Source: UBA2965 sp036526135 (lineage in GTDB: Bacteria > Pseudomonadota > Gammaproteobacteria > Pseudomonadales > Azotimanducaceae). From it: a stretch of 64,000 nucleotides of DNA. The notes beneath the pieces were generated by a model. It had not been told where the DNA came from. It searched no databases and saw nothing but the letters and a program-made list of their open reading frames with translations. The translations under genes and the position numbers were made by a program. The stretch covers positions 62,001 to 126,000 of the forward strand of contig DATCZA010000023.1 in NCBI GenBank assembly GCA_036526135.1, read 5' to 3'. This document shows, piece by piece, positions 6,876 through 15,177 of this stretch (the stretch's first letter is position 1; each line of letters starts with the position of its first letter).

Positions 6876-8255
6876 GTGACCCTCTCCGACCGGCTCCTCG
6901 ATCTCGGCTTCCTGGAGGCGGAGACGCCTCGCACGCCCATGCACTTCAGCGCGCTGATGTTCTTCGATACGCCATCCGATCCGGCGCCCTTCGTTTCCGG
7001 GTTGAGAGAGGCTTGGACGGGCGCGGTTCCGGTGGCGCCCTTCGACCTGGTTCCCGTGCACGATCTGAAAAGCGGGCTCTTTCTGCCGCGGCTGGCCCCG
7101 GCCGAGCGCGTGGACGTGGAGGATCATCTGCATCTGGTAACCCTTCCGGCCGGGAGTGGCGAGCAGGCGCTCTTGGAACTTGCCCAGCGCCTCCATGCCG
7201 AGTGTCTCGACCGGAGCCGCCCGCTCTGGGACGTGTACCTGATCACCGGCTTCGGCGAGCGCTGTTTCGCGATGTTCGTGAAGATTCATCACGCGATCTT
7301 CGACGGGCACGGCGGCCTGCGCCTGTTCGTGGAGACCCTGGAAGAAGCCCCCGTGACGCGGCTGCCGGAGCCGTTCTGGTCCAGGCCCAGCGCCGCGGCC
7401 CCCGGCCATGGCCGCCCTCTGGGTCCGTTCGAGGCGGTGGGTGCCCTGGCGCGTTCGGCCGGCGGGCTCTTCCGGAACGCGGCCGTTGGCGCGCGCCATG
7501 CCTCCCGCTGGCTGCTCGGTTCGGCGCCGGTGGCCCCGCCCGCATTCAGCGAGCCGGCGAGCATCCTCAACGGGCCCTCCAGCGGTCGACGCCGACTGGC
7601 CCACCTGAGCCTGCCGCTGCCTGAGATCGAGCGATGTGCGGCCGACCACGGGGCATCCGTCAACGACGTTCTGCTCGCCATCTGCGGCGGCGCGCTGCGC
7701 CGCTATCTCGAAGCGCGCAGCGCCCTGCCGGACCGCTCGCTCACCGCGCTGGTGCCCTGCTCGTTGCGGGCCGACGCCGGCCGGCTGCCGGCCGGGAACC
7801 GGCTCACGTTCATACCCATGCCGCTTGGCACCGACATCGCCGAACATCCTGACCGCGTTTCGGCGGTCCGTGCCGGGGCGGGCGAAGCCAAGGAAAGGCT
7901 CGAGGAACTGGGCGACCCTGGCGCCCTGCAGTACGGCATGCTCATCAATGCCGTGGCGACCCTGCCGAGACTCGCTCGCCTCCCGCTGCCGCCCATCTCT
8001 CCTGCCAACCTCGTGGTCACGAACCTGGCGGGCCCAGCTGCGCCCCGTCATCTGGGAAGTGCGCGGATGACGCAGATCTATGCCCATGCCCCCATGTCCG
8101 ATGGCGTAGGTCTCAACATCGCCCTGGTTTCCTATGCCGGTGAAGCCTTCCTCGGGCTCACCGCAGATCCCTCGCTGGTGGACGACGTGGACGAGCTGGC
8201 CCGACTGCTGGCTCGGACCGCCAGTGAGCTTCTCGGCGGAAGCGAGGCAGCCTGA
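6876..8255 (+). CDS. wax ester synthase / diacylglycerol acyltransferase (WS/DGAT)
   Basis: 459 residues of the bacterial WS/DGAT family, with the catalytic motif HHAIFDG (HHxxxDG, about residues 138-144) and the C-terminal motif NLVVTNLAGP. These enzymes join acyl-CoA to fatty alcohols or diacylglycerol to make storage lipid at the membrane. The start is GTG 6876, 9 bp after the dioxygenase beta stop, so it appears to be the third gene of the Rieske operon. That pairing is unusual: no alcohol or acyl-CoA source is encoded beside it, and it could instead acylate a product of the pathway. It ends immediately before the convergent nudC stop, with no intervening base. Confidence 0.9.
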   Translation: MTLSDRLLDLGFLEAETPRTPMHFSALMFFDTPSDPAPFVSGLREAWTGAVPVAPFDLVPVHDLKSGLFLPRLAPAERVDVEDHLHLVTLPAGSGEQALLELAQRLHAECLDRSRPLWDVYLITGFGERCFAMFVKIHHAIFDGHGGLRLFVETLEEAPVTRLPEPFWSRPSAAAPGHGRPLGPFEAVGALARSAGGLFRNAAVGARHASRWLLGSAPVAPPAFSEPASILNGPSSGRRRLAHLSLPLPEIERCAADHGASVNDVLLAICGGALRRYLEARSALPDRSLTALVPCSLRADAGRLPAGNRLTFIPMPLGTDIAEHPDRVSAVRAGAGEAKERLEELGDPGALQYGMLINAVATLPRLARLPLPPISPANLVVTNLAGPAAPRHLGSARMTQIYAHAPMSDGVGLNIALVSYAGEAFLGLTADPSLVDDVDELARLLARTASELLGGSEAA

Positions 8256-9185
8256 TCAGGTGTCGAGGTCGACCTCACCGTCGGCCCAGGCTCTGATGAG
8301 GTGGTGGGCGATGGCGATGGGCCCGGGCACCCTGAGCTCCGGGTTGTCGTCCTGGAGCGCGAGCCGGACGGAGTCGCGGGAGAACCAGCGCACGTCTGCC
8401 ATCTCGCTGGGATCGATGGTGATGTCCGTGCTCAGCGCGGTTCCGTGACAGCCGATCATCAGCGACGAGGGAAACGGCCACGGCTGCGAGGAGTGGTAGC
8501 GCACGGCGCCCACCCGGACGCCGGCCTCCTCTCGAACCTCCCGGCGCACGGCTTCCTCTATGGATTCGCCCTGATCGATGAATCCCGCCAGGGCCGAGTA
8601 CATTCCCAGCCGCGACAGGCGTCCGGCAGCCTGCCCGAGCAGGCACTCGTCGCCGTTGGTGATCAGCATGATGGCCACCGGATCGGTCCGGGGAAAGTGC
8701 TCGGCGCTGCACGAGGGGCAGCGACGGACGTGGCCGCCCCGCTCCGGCTCGCTGCGGGAACCACACACGCTGCAGAACTGGTGGCGTCTGTGCCAGTCGA
8801 TCTGGGATCGACTCTGAGCCACGATGCCGCTGTCCGGGACGGAAAGCACAGTGCCTGCGGCCCGGCAGTCCTCGAAACGCCAGGAGTCGTCCAGGTTCAG
8901 CTCGTGGGCCGGGTCTCCGAGCTCGGAGACGTCGATCGCGAAGTGGGCAATGCCCTCCCGCAAGCCCAGGAAGATGGGGGGCACGCTGATGCCCAGCCGT
9001 TGCACCTCGCTCGACCTCAGCCAGCCGAGCTCCGGCCGCTCCCCGCACAGCAGCACGTTCAGCCTTGCAAAGGGCAGATAGCGCGAGCCAGGATCGGCTC
9101 TCGCGCCGTCGAGCCACTCGGGATCGCGCCGCAGCGCGTCCGCGCGGTCCAGGGGATTGCCAGCAAAGATATGAACGTGGCTCAC
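8256..9185 (-). CDS. nudC: NADH pyrophosphatase NudC (NAD-cap decapping)
   Basis: 309 residues with the NudC layout: N-terminal domain, a zinc ribbon (C138-x2-C141 and C156-x2-C159) and a Nudix box at about residues 201-223, beginning GFIDQGE and ending REVREEAGV. The SQPWPFPSSLM segment after the box is the NudC-specific signature (SQPWPFPxS). The family splits NADH to NMNH and AMP and removes NAD caps from RNA. It converges on the WS/DGAT gene with adjacent stops. Nothing else in the neighbourhood bears on its role. Confidence 0.95.
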   Translation of the reverse strand: MSHVHIFAGNPLDRADALRRDPEWLDGARADPGSRYLPFARLNVLLCGERPELGWLRSSEVQRLGISVPPIFLGLREGIAHFAIDVSELGDPAHELNLDDSWRFEDCRAAGTVLSVPDSGIVAQSRSQIDWHRRHQFCSVCGSRSEPERGGHVRRCPSCSAEHFPRTDPVAIMLITNGDECLLGQAAGRLSRLGMYSALAGFIDQGESIEEAVRREVREEAGVRVGAVRYHSSQPWPFPSSLMIGCHGTALSTDITIDPSEMADVRWFSRDSVRLALQDDNPELRVPGPIAIAHHLIRAWADGEVDLDT

Positions 9186-9384
9186 GGATCTTCCAGGTAA
9201 GGGTCAGGTGGATGAAAGGAGAAGGGTAAAGACCTTGCGCGCATTGTGAAACCGCCGTCCTCGAGCCGTTCTGGAACGGGTTCGGCTTCCCGGGATTCGT
9301 GAAAGCCGTCACGGCATCGCCTTCGCGCATCCGGAACTCTACGCTTGGGTCAATGGTTCATCTTCAGACGGATCGACTGGCACC

Positions 9385-9678
9385 ATGGCTGATCGCATGA
9401 TTTCCTTGACTTTCTACGGGCTCGCTTGTCTCTGCGGGATCGCGGCGGTGCTGATTCTTCTGGTCGGTTTCGTCGACTGGCTGCAGACAGAGCGCTGGAC
9501 CAATCTAAGCGTCCTTGAGTTCGGCTACGACGCTCATCTCATCAGGGCGCGCTGGTTCATCAACAACCGCTGGAGCTGGTGGCTCCACGACCTGATGCAC
9601 CTGGTCCCGCTCTATGTGTTTCTTCTTGCTCTGGCCCCCCTGTCCTGGGTGGTGGGAGCCTGGTTCGGTCGGCGCTGA
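9385..9678 (+). CDS. small two-helix membrane protein, unknown function
   Basis: 97 residues, not recognised. Two hydrophobic spans are visible, about residues 8-30 (GLACLCGIAAVLILLVGFV) and 68-90 (LMHLVPLYVFLLALAPLSWV), separated by a Trp-rich loop. It starts at ATG 9385, preceded by a 199-bp gap after the divergent nudC in which I see no other gene. The codon use matches its neighbours. It precedes, on the opposite strand, the zinc-motif protein at 9703-10059. Confidence 0.6.
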   Translation: MADRMISLTFYGLACLCGIAAVLILLVGFVDWLQTERWTNLSVLEFGYDAHLIRARWFINNRWSWWLHDLMHLVPLYVFLLALAPLSWVVGAWFGRR

Positions 9679-9702
9679 ACCCCCGACTGGGCGTGGTCGA
9701 CG

Positions 9703-10059
9703 TCAGGAGCCGCCGGTCTGCCGGTTGCGCAGACGAAAGCGTCGCGCCGCGTTGGGCCTGTTGCTGATCTGGTCGATCTTGGCGCAGGTATCCGAGCAGC
9801 AGCGCGCAGACGCGTAGGGAATGAACCACTCTCCGCAGGCGGGGCACTCCGTCATCTTGGACTCCACCCTCGGCAGAGCGCCCTCCCGACGCTGCTCCAT
9901 GAGCGAGGCGATGCGCGGATTGCTCCTGAGCATTTCGCGAAATTCGGAGTCGCCGATGTCCATCAGGTCGAGAACCTGGCTGACGCTGAGATGCGGAGAC
10001 CGCAGCAGGAGGGCGCACGCCTGCTCCTCGAGTTTCTCCTGCTCATCCCTTTCGCTCAC
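9703..10059 (-). CDS. small protein with a C-terminal cysteine (zinc-type) motif
   Basis: 118 residues, not recognised as a named family. The N-terminal 70 residues are helical and acidic/basic mixed. The C-terminal part has C-x2-C (CPAC, about residues 72-75) followed by CCSDTC about 15 residues later, arranged as a possible zinc ribbon, then a basic tail (RRFRLRNRQ). This suggests nucleic-acid or protein binding in the cytoplasm. It stands alone between convergent and divergent neighbours; function unknown. Confidence 0.6.
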   Translation of the reverse strand: MSERDEQEKLEEQACALLLRSPHLSVSQVLDLMDIGDSEFREMLRSNPRIASLMEQRREGALPRVESKMTECPACGEWFIPYASARCCSDTCAKIDQISNRPNAARRFRLRNRQTGGS

Positions 10060-10194
10060 GCGGCCAATACTCCTGCCGGCAGATGACTCAATCGGTGTCG
10101 GCCGGCCGGGTCACGGCCAGTCGTGCGCTCATGTCGCCGCGCAATGTTGCCCTGGGTAAATGACGATCGCCTACGGCCCGTCCTCCAGACGGTA

Positions 10195-11823
10195 TTACGA
10201 ACCCGATGAAATGCCCAGTTCCGCCTGAGCAAATTCCCGGATGGCCGCATAGTTTGCCTTGCCGTTGGGTGCGCGTTCGAGGTCGTCCTTGGCCAGTATG
10301 CGCTTGGGCAACTTGTAACCGGCGAGTTCCCGACGGGCGAACTCGCGCAGACCGATCTCGTCCAGGGAGTAGCCCGGATGGAGCGTGATCACGGCGGTGA
10401 TCGCCTGGCCCCAGCGCTCGTCGGGGAGTCCCACCACCAGGGCATCCGCCACCGACTCGTGATGCTTCAGCGCCTCCTCGACTTCCTCCGGATATACCTT
10501 CTCCCCGGCGGTGTTGATGCAGTTGCTGCCGCGTCCCAGCAGCGTGAGCGACCCATCCGCCTCGACCCGGACCCAGTCACCGGGAATCGAGTAGCGCACG
10601 CCGTCGACGACCGGAAAGGTGCGCGCGGTCTTTTCCTCGTCCTTGTAGTAGCCCACGGGAAGGAAGCCGGTGACGCCCACCATGCCGGTCTCTCCGGATC
10701 CAGGCGCGATCTCCCGCAGGTCCTCTCCGAAAACCTTGCAGCTCGGCCCCAGCGTGAACTTGGCGACCTCTATCTCCTCGTCGCGGGTCATGACCGAGGT
10801 ACCAAGGCCGATGGCCTCCGAGGAGGAAAACGCGTCGACGAGAACGAGGTCCGGATTGTGACGCAGCAGGCCGGCCTTGATGGCCCGCGTCCACATGACG
10901 CCCGAGGAGCTCACGATCTTGAGCGACGAGATGTCGTGGCGGCCGGGTGCGGCGTCCAGCGCTTCCACCATGGGCCGGGCGAAGGCGTCGCCGACGATGG
11001 TCGTGGACGTCACCGCGTGCCGCTGGATTGCTTCCAGCGCGGCTTCCGCTTCAAAGCTCCGGCCCGTCAGGGTCACCGCCGTTCCGCCGTGAGCCATGGC
11101 GCCCACCACGGATAGCAGCCCCGTACCGTGCATGATGGGAGGCAGCGGCAGGTTGACGGGCGGCGGCTCGGCCTGCAGACGGGACACGTAACTCTGAAGA
11201 TCGGGGGACGGCTCCACGCCGATCCGCGGGTTGCCGCCGGCGCCGGTGACGCACCACAGATCCTGGTGACGCCACATGACGCCCTTGGGCATGCCCGTGG
11301 TACCGCCGGTGTAGAGAAACAGCATGTCGTCCGGGGAGCGGTCGAGATCCAGGGGCGCGCCGTCGCCGTCGGCGACGAGGCGCTCGTAGTCGAGAGCGTC
11401 GTCGAGGCCGGGGTGGCCGTCGGGTACTTCGATCCACTGCCCGACCCCCGGCAGCTGGTCGCGAATGGCGGCAACGTGGTGGGCGAACTCGGCGGCGTAG
11501 ACGACCACTGCAGCATCGGAGTTGTCGAGCAGGTAAATCAGCTCGTGGTCGACGTAGCGATAGTTGACGTTCACGTGGGTGAGCCGGGCCTTGAAGCCGG
11601 CGGCGATGCCCTCGCTGTACTCGGGCCGGTTTCGCATGTAGAAGGCGATCTTGTCGCCGGGCGCCGCTCCGCCGTTCAGCAGCGCCCGGGCCAGATTGTT
11701 GGTTCTTCGGGAGAAATCGGCCCAGGAGACGATGCGATCGCCGTGGATCAGGGCGGCTCGTGATCCTGGCGTGATGTGCTCGACCGCGTCGAGCAGGTCA
11801 CCGTAGTTCCACGGATAGGTCAT
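10195..11823 (-). CDS. acyl-CoA synthetase (AMP-forming), FadD3-like
   Basis: 542 residues of the ANL superfamily. The AMP-binding loop is LYTGGTTGMPKGVMW, with YYKDEEKTARTF and GDWVRVEADG later, and a C-terminal lysine in the segment LERAPNGKANY. It activates a carboxylic acid as acyl-adenylate and transfers it to CoA. ATG 11823 (MTYPWNYGD) has GAGG 8 nt upstream; a frame-open ATG at 11871 lacks this support. It resembles synthetases used for long-chain or steroid-side-chain acids, but the substrate is not determinable. It is divergent from a second synthetase at 12023, with 199 bp between starts. Confidence 0.9.
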   Translation of the reverse strand: MTYPWNYGDLLDAVEHITPGSRAALIHGDRIVSWADFSRRTNNLARALLNGGAAPGDKIAFYMRNRPEYSEGIAAGFKARLTHVNVNYRYVDHELIYLLDNSDAAVVVYAAEFAHHVAAIRDQLPGVGQWIEVPDGHPGLDDALDYERLVADGDGAPLDLDRSPDDMLFLYTGGTTGMPKGVMWRHQDLWCVTGAGGNPRIGVEPSPDLQSYVSRLQAEPPPVNLPLPPIMHGTGLLSVVGAMAHGGTAVTLTGRSFEAEAALEAIQRHAVTSTTIVGDAFARPMVEALDAAPGRHDISSLKIVSSSGVMWTRAIKAGLLRHNPDLVLVDAFSSSEAIGLGTSVMTRDEEIEVAKFTLGPSCKVFGEDLREIAPGSGETGMVGVTGFLPVGYYKDEEKTARTFPVVDGVRYSIPGDWVRVEADGSLTLLGRGSNCINTAGEKVYPEEVEEALKHHESVADALVVGLPDERWGQAITAVITLHPGYSLDEIGLREFARRELAGYKLPKRILAKDDLERAPNGKANYAAIREFAQAELGISSGS

Positions 11824-12022
11824 CGCCCGTGCCTCGCTAACAATGACGTGAAGCTCATCTGTTGATCCCAATGCTCGGAAGTGTCCCTGCGGACGATGAA
11901 ATACCCGACATTGCCATGCCGATCAAGGGTGGTAGGCTTTTGCGCTTGTCCTGCCGCCGGTCTGAGCGGCGCGCTGGTCGGTCGCCCTGCTGAGGCGATC
12001 GGGCCCGGAAGGAGGGGAGATC

Positions 12023-13561
12023 ATGGAGGTCCGTACGTTGATGGCTCGGGCGGCCGCGCACTACGCCGATCGCGAGGCGGTCATTCACGGCGACCGTCGG
12101 CTGACCTTCCGCGAAGCCTGGCAGCGTTCCCTGCGGCTCGGCAACGGCCTTCGTGGCCTGGGGCTCACCCCGGGGGATCGCATCGGCGTTTTAGAGGACA
12201 ACTCGGTGGAGGCGGCCGACCTCTTCGGCGGCGCTGCGGTGGCGAACCTAGTGCGCGTGCCCCTTTACCCGCGCAACGGCCGCGACGCCCATCGGCACAT
12301 GCTCGGCCACACCAACTGCCGCGCGCTGATCGTCAGCGAGAATCACGCGGAGGAGGTGGCCGGGCTCGCAGACGAGCTGCCCGACCTCGAGCACGTCATC
12401 ATCCGCGACGCGGGCTACGACGGCTGGCTCGCGGCCCAGACCGACGAGGACCCGCGTCTGCCCATCTCCTCGGACGACTACTTCATCATTCGCCATACCG
12501 GCGGCACGACGGGCCTCTCCAAGGGAGTGGCCTACACCCACAAGGCCTGGCTCGCCGCGGGGCGCGACTGGTTTTACGCGTTTCCCCCGGTGGAGCCGGG
12601 CGACAAGTGCCTGCATCTGGGCCCCATCTCCCACGGCTCGGGCTATCAGTACCTGCCCATCTGGCTCGCCGGCGGCTGCAACGTGATGATGGACCACTTC
12701 GACACCGGGGAAACCCTGGATCTAATAGAGCGCGAAGGAATCGCGTACGGGTTCATGGTGCCGACCATGGTGAACGCCGTCGTCCATGACAACTCGGCCA
12801 GGGGGCGCGATTTCAGCAGCCTGAAATGCCTGCTCATCGCGGCCGCGCCGATCCAGGACGCGACCGCACTGGCGGCCCGTGAGGTCTTCGGTGATGTGCT
12901 CTGGCAGGGCTACGGTCAGACGGAGGTGGTGCCGGTGTCCATGATGGGCCCGCGCCAGTGGTTCGCCGAGGTGGAGGGCTCCAGCCCTCTGCGGGCATGC
13001 GGCCTGCCGCTGCCGTTTGCAGAGGTGCAGATCTGGGACGAGGACAACCAGCCGGTGGCTGCGGGCGAGGTGGGCGAGATCGTGGCCCGCGCGGACGGGC
13101 AGATGACGGGTTTCTGGAACAATCCCGAGGCGAGTGCCGAACGTATCGTGGATGGCTGGGTCAAGACGGGCGATCTCGGCAGGCTGGATGCCAATGGCTA
13201 TCTGTACGTGGTGGACCGGGCGGACGACATGATCATCTCGGGGGGCTACAACATCTGGCCGGCGGAGCTCGAGAACGTTCTCGCCAGCCATCCGGCCGTC
13301 ATCGAGGTGGCGGCATTCGGCGTGCCCAGCCAGAAATGGGGCGAGTCGCCGTATGCCGTTTGCGTGGTCGGGAATGCCGAGGCGGTCGGCGAGGCCGAGC
13401 TCATCGATCTGGTTGCCGAGGAGCTAGGCAGCTACAAGAAACCCGTCGGCGTGACCATCACCACGGATCCCCTGCCAAAGAGCCCGGTCGGGAAGATCAA
13501 GCGCAAGGATCTTCGCGAGCCCTTCTGGAAGGGACACGAGCGGCGCGTCGCCGGCAGCTGA
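12023..13561 (+). CDS. acyl-CoA synthetase (AMP-forming)
   Basis: 512 residues, ANL superfamily: AMP-binding loop RHTGGTTGLSKGVAYTHK (about 157-174), GQTE adenylate motif in WQGYGQTEVVP, GDLGRLDANGY hinge region and C-terminal catalytic Lys in LPKSPVGKIKRK. It forms acyl-CoA from an aromatic or fatty acid. A strong GGAGG-type ribosome site lies just before ATG 12023. It is divergent from the FadD3-like gene and not part of a longer operon; the two may serve related substrates. Confidence 0.9.
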   Translation: MEVRTLMARAAAHYADREAVIHGDRRLTFREAWQRSLRLGNGLRGLGLTPGDRIGVLEDNSVEAADLFGGAAVANLVRVPLYPRNGRDAHRHMLGHTNCRALIVSENHAEEVAGLADELPDLEHVIIRDAGYDGWLAAQTDEDPRLPISSDDYFIIRHTGGTTGLSKGVAYTHKAWLAAGRDWFYAFPPVEPGDKCLHLGPISHGSGYQYLPIWLAGGCNVMMDHFDTGETLDLIEREGIAYGFMVPTMVNAVVHDNSARGRDFSSLKCLLIAAAPIQDATALAAREVFGDVLWQGYGQTEVVPVSMMGPRQWFAEVEGSSPLRACGLPLPFAEVQIWDEDNQPVAAGEVGEIVARADGQMTGFWNNPEASAERIVDGWVKTGDLGRLDANGYLYVVDRADDMIISGGYNIWPAELENVLASHPAVIEVAAFGVPSQKWGESPYAVCVVGNAEAVGEAELIDLVAEELGSYKKPVGVTITTDPLPKSPVGKIKRKDLREPFWKGHERRVAGS

Positions 13562-13579
13562 CCGGTTCAGGCCTGGCCC

Positions 13580-13996
13580 TCAGTCATCCATGGGCGGCCT
13601 GGCCCGGAGGCGCTTGGTGGTCCCCCGCTTGCGCTTGGTGTCCTTGCGTCGTACCCGCTCCCCGGCTGGCGTTCTGGTGGCAACCCGGCGTCGGGGCACG
13701 CGCTGCGCCTGTTCCAGCAGCTCGCTCAACCGGCTCATCGCGTCGGCCCGGTTGCGCGCCTGGGTCCGGAAGCGGCTGGCCGTGATGACGAGCTCCCCGC
13801 GCTGATTCACCTGGCGCCCGGCCAGCTTCTCCAGTCGTTCGCGGACGGCCGGCGGGAGGTTGGCGCGATCGAGATCGACTCGGAGCTGCACCGTGGTGGC
13901 GACCTTGTTGACGTTCTGCCCACCCGCGCCCGGGCTCCGGACGAAACGCTCGGAGCAAGCCTCGGGCGGGATCTGCCTGATACGTGAAACGCTCAT
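13580..13996 (-). CDS. arfB: ribosome-rescue peptidyl-tRNA hydrolase ArfB (YaeJ)
   Basis: 138 residues with the catalytic GGQ motif of class I release factors (SPGAGGQNVNK, about residues 21-31) and the long basic C-terminal tail (RRKDTKRKRGTTKRLRARP) that threads into the empty mRNA channel. It frees ribosomes stalled without a stop codon. The family is about 140 residues, as here. It lies 48 bp downstream of epmB on the same strand and may be in the same transcript. Confidence 0.95.
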   Translation of the reverse strand: MSVSRIRQIPPEACSERFVRSPGAGGQNVNKVATTVQLRVDLDRANLPPAVRERLEKLAGRQVNQRGELVITASRFRTQARNRADAMSRLSELLEQAQRVPRRRVATRTPAGERVRRKDTKRKRGTTKRLRARPPMDD

Positions 13997-14044
13997 CGGC
14001 CAATCATAGCAGCGGCGCCTTCTTCCCAGACGCGGGCCGGCACG

Positions 14045-15088
14045 CTAGGCGAGGATGGTCTTGCTCGATTCGCCGGGCACCTCGCGTGCCAGCCTGGGCA
14101 CCAGATAGCCGGGCAGCCTGCGACGCAGACCGGCCACCAGGGCACGCCCGCGCGCTGGCGCCACGTCGAAGTGGGCGGCGCCGGCCACCGGATCCAGAAG
14201 GTGCAGGTAGTAGGGCAGCACGCCGGCATCGAACAGCCGTTGACTCAGCTCGGCCAGGTCATCCTCGTTGTCGTTGACTCCCTTGAGGAGCACGGACTGG
14301 TTCAGAAGCTGGGCGCCCGCGGCCTTGAGGTCCGCCAACGCCCGTCGCACCGAGGCGTCGATCTCGTTGGCATGATTGCAGTGCACGACGAAAACCGTCC
14401 GCAAGCGGGTTGCGGCCAGCGTATCGACCAGGCCCGCGTCGACCCGTTCGGGAATGATGATGGGGAAGCGGGTGTGGAACCGCAGGGTTTGGACGCTTGC
14501 GACGTTCTCCATGGCGCGAATCAACTCGCCGATCGCCTCGTTGGTCAGCGTGAGTGGATCGCCGCCTGAAAGTATGACTTCCGTCACCTGCGTGTCCGCG
14601 CTCAGCGCGTCGACGGCGCCCGTCCAGCGTTGGCGTGACGCAAGCTGGTCCGCGTAGGGGAAATTCCTGCGGAAGCAGTAGCGGCAGTGGACGGGACACG
14701 CGCCGGAGGCGATCAGCAGCGCGCGGCCGGAATACTTTCGCACGACGCCGGCTCGGGCAAAGCGCTGCTCCTGCAGCGGGTCGGCTTCGAAGCCCGGCGC
14801 CGTGATGCGCTCTGCCCCATCGGGGAGAACCTGGCGCAGCAGGGGGTCGTGGGGATCTCCCTTGCGCATGCGTGCCGCAAAGGATCTCGGAACCAGCATG
14901 GGAAAGTCATCGTCGTGACCGTCCATCACCGGCGCCCAGGCCGGGTCGAGCTCCAGGGCCTCGATCAGCTCCCGGGGCGTTCTGATGGCGTTGCGCAACG
15001 CCTCCTGCCAGCTGCCGGTCGCCGGATCGTCGGCGACCGTGCGTGTCCGCAGACGGGCCGCGGATTGCTCGGGTGCACTTTGAGTCAT
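14045..15088 (-). CDS. epmB: EF-P lysine 2,3-aminomutase EpmB (radical SAM)
   Basis: 347 residues. The radical SAM cluster motif CPVHCRYC (C-x3-C-x2-C) and the following RRNFPY are seen near residue 120, with SGGDPL in the SAM-binding region. EpmB converts alpha-lysine to beta-lysine for modification of elongation factor P, needed for polyproline translation. The frame is open to 15349, but the extra 87 residues are Arg/His-rich and unlike the family, so ATG 15088 is chosen. In many gammaproteobacteria epmB is beside efp and epmA; neither is here. It is upstream of arfB. Confidence 0.93.
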   Translation of the reverse strand: MTQSAPEQSAARLRTRTVADDPATGSWQEALRNAIRTPRELIEALELDPAWAPVMDGHDDDFPMLVPRSFAARMRKGDPHDPLLRQVLPDGAERITAPGFEADPLQEQRFARAGVVRKYSGRALLIASGACPVHCRYCFRRNFPYADQLASRQRWTGAVDALSADTQVTEVILSGGDPLTLTNEAIGELIRAMENVASVQTLRFHTRFPIIIPERVDAGLVDTLAATRLRTVFVVHCNHANEIDASVRRALADLKAAGAQLLNQSVLLKGVNDNEDDLAELSQRLFDAGVLPYYLHLLDPVAGAAHFDVAPARGRALVAGLRRRLPGYLVPRLAREVPGESSKTILA

Positions 15089-15177
15089 GGGGTTCACGTC
15101 CGGGACGAGTATCGCGCAATCGTCTGCGGTCTCATAGCGCAGCCGGTCCCGGTCCCGGTCCCGGGTCGGCCGTCGAC

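Noticed and set aside
6366..8087. 573-codon minus-strand frame
   Set aside because: Antisense to dioxygenase beta and WS/DGAT; no domain, no ribosome site.
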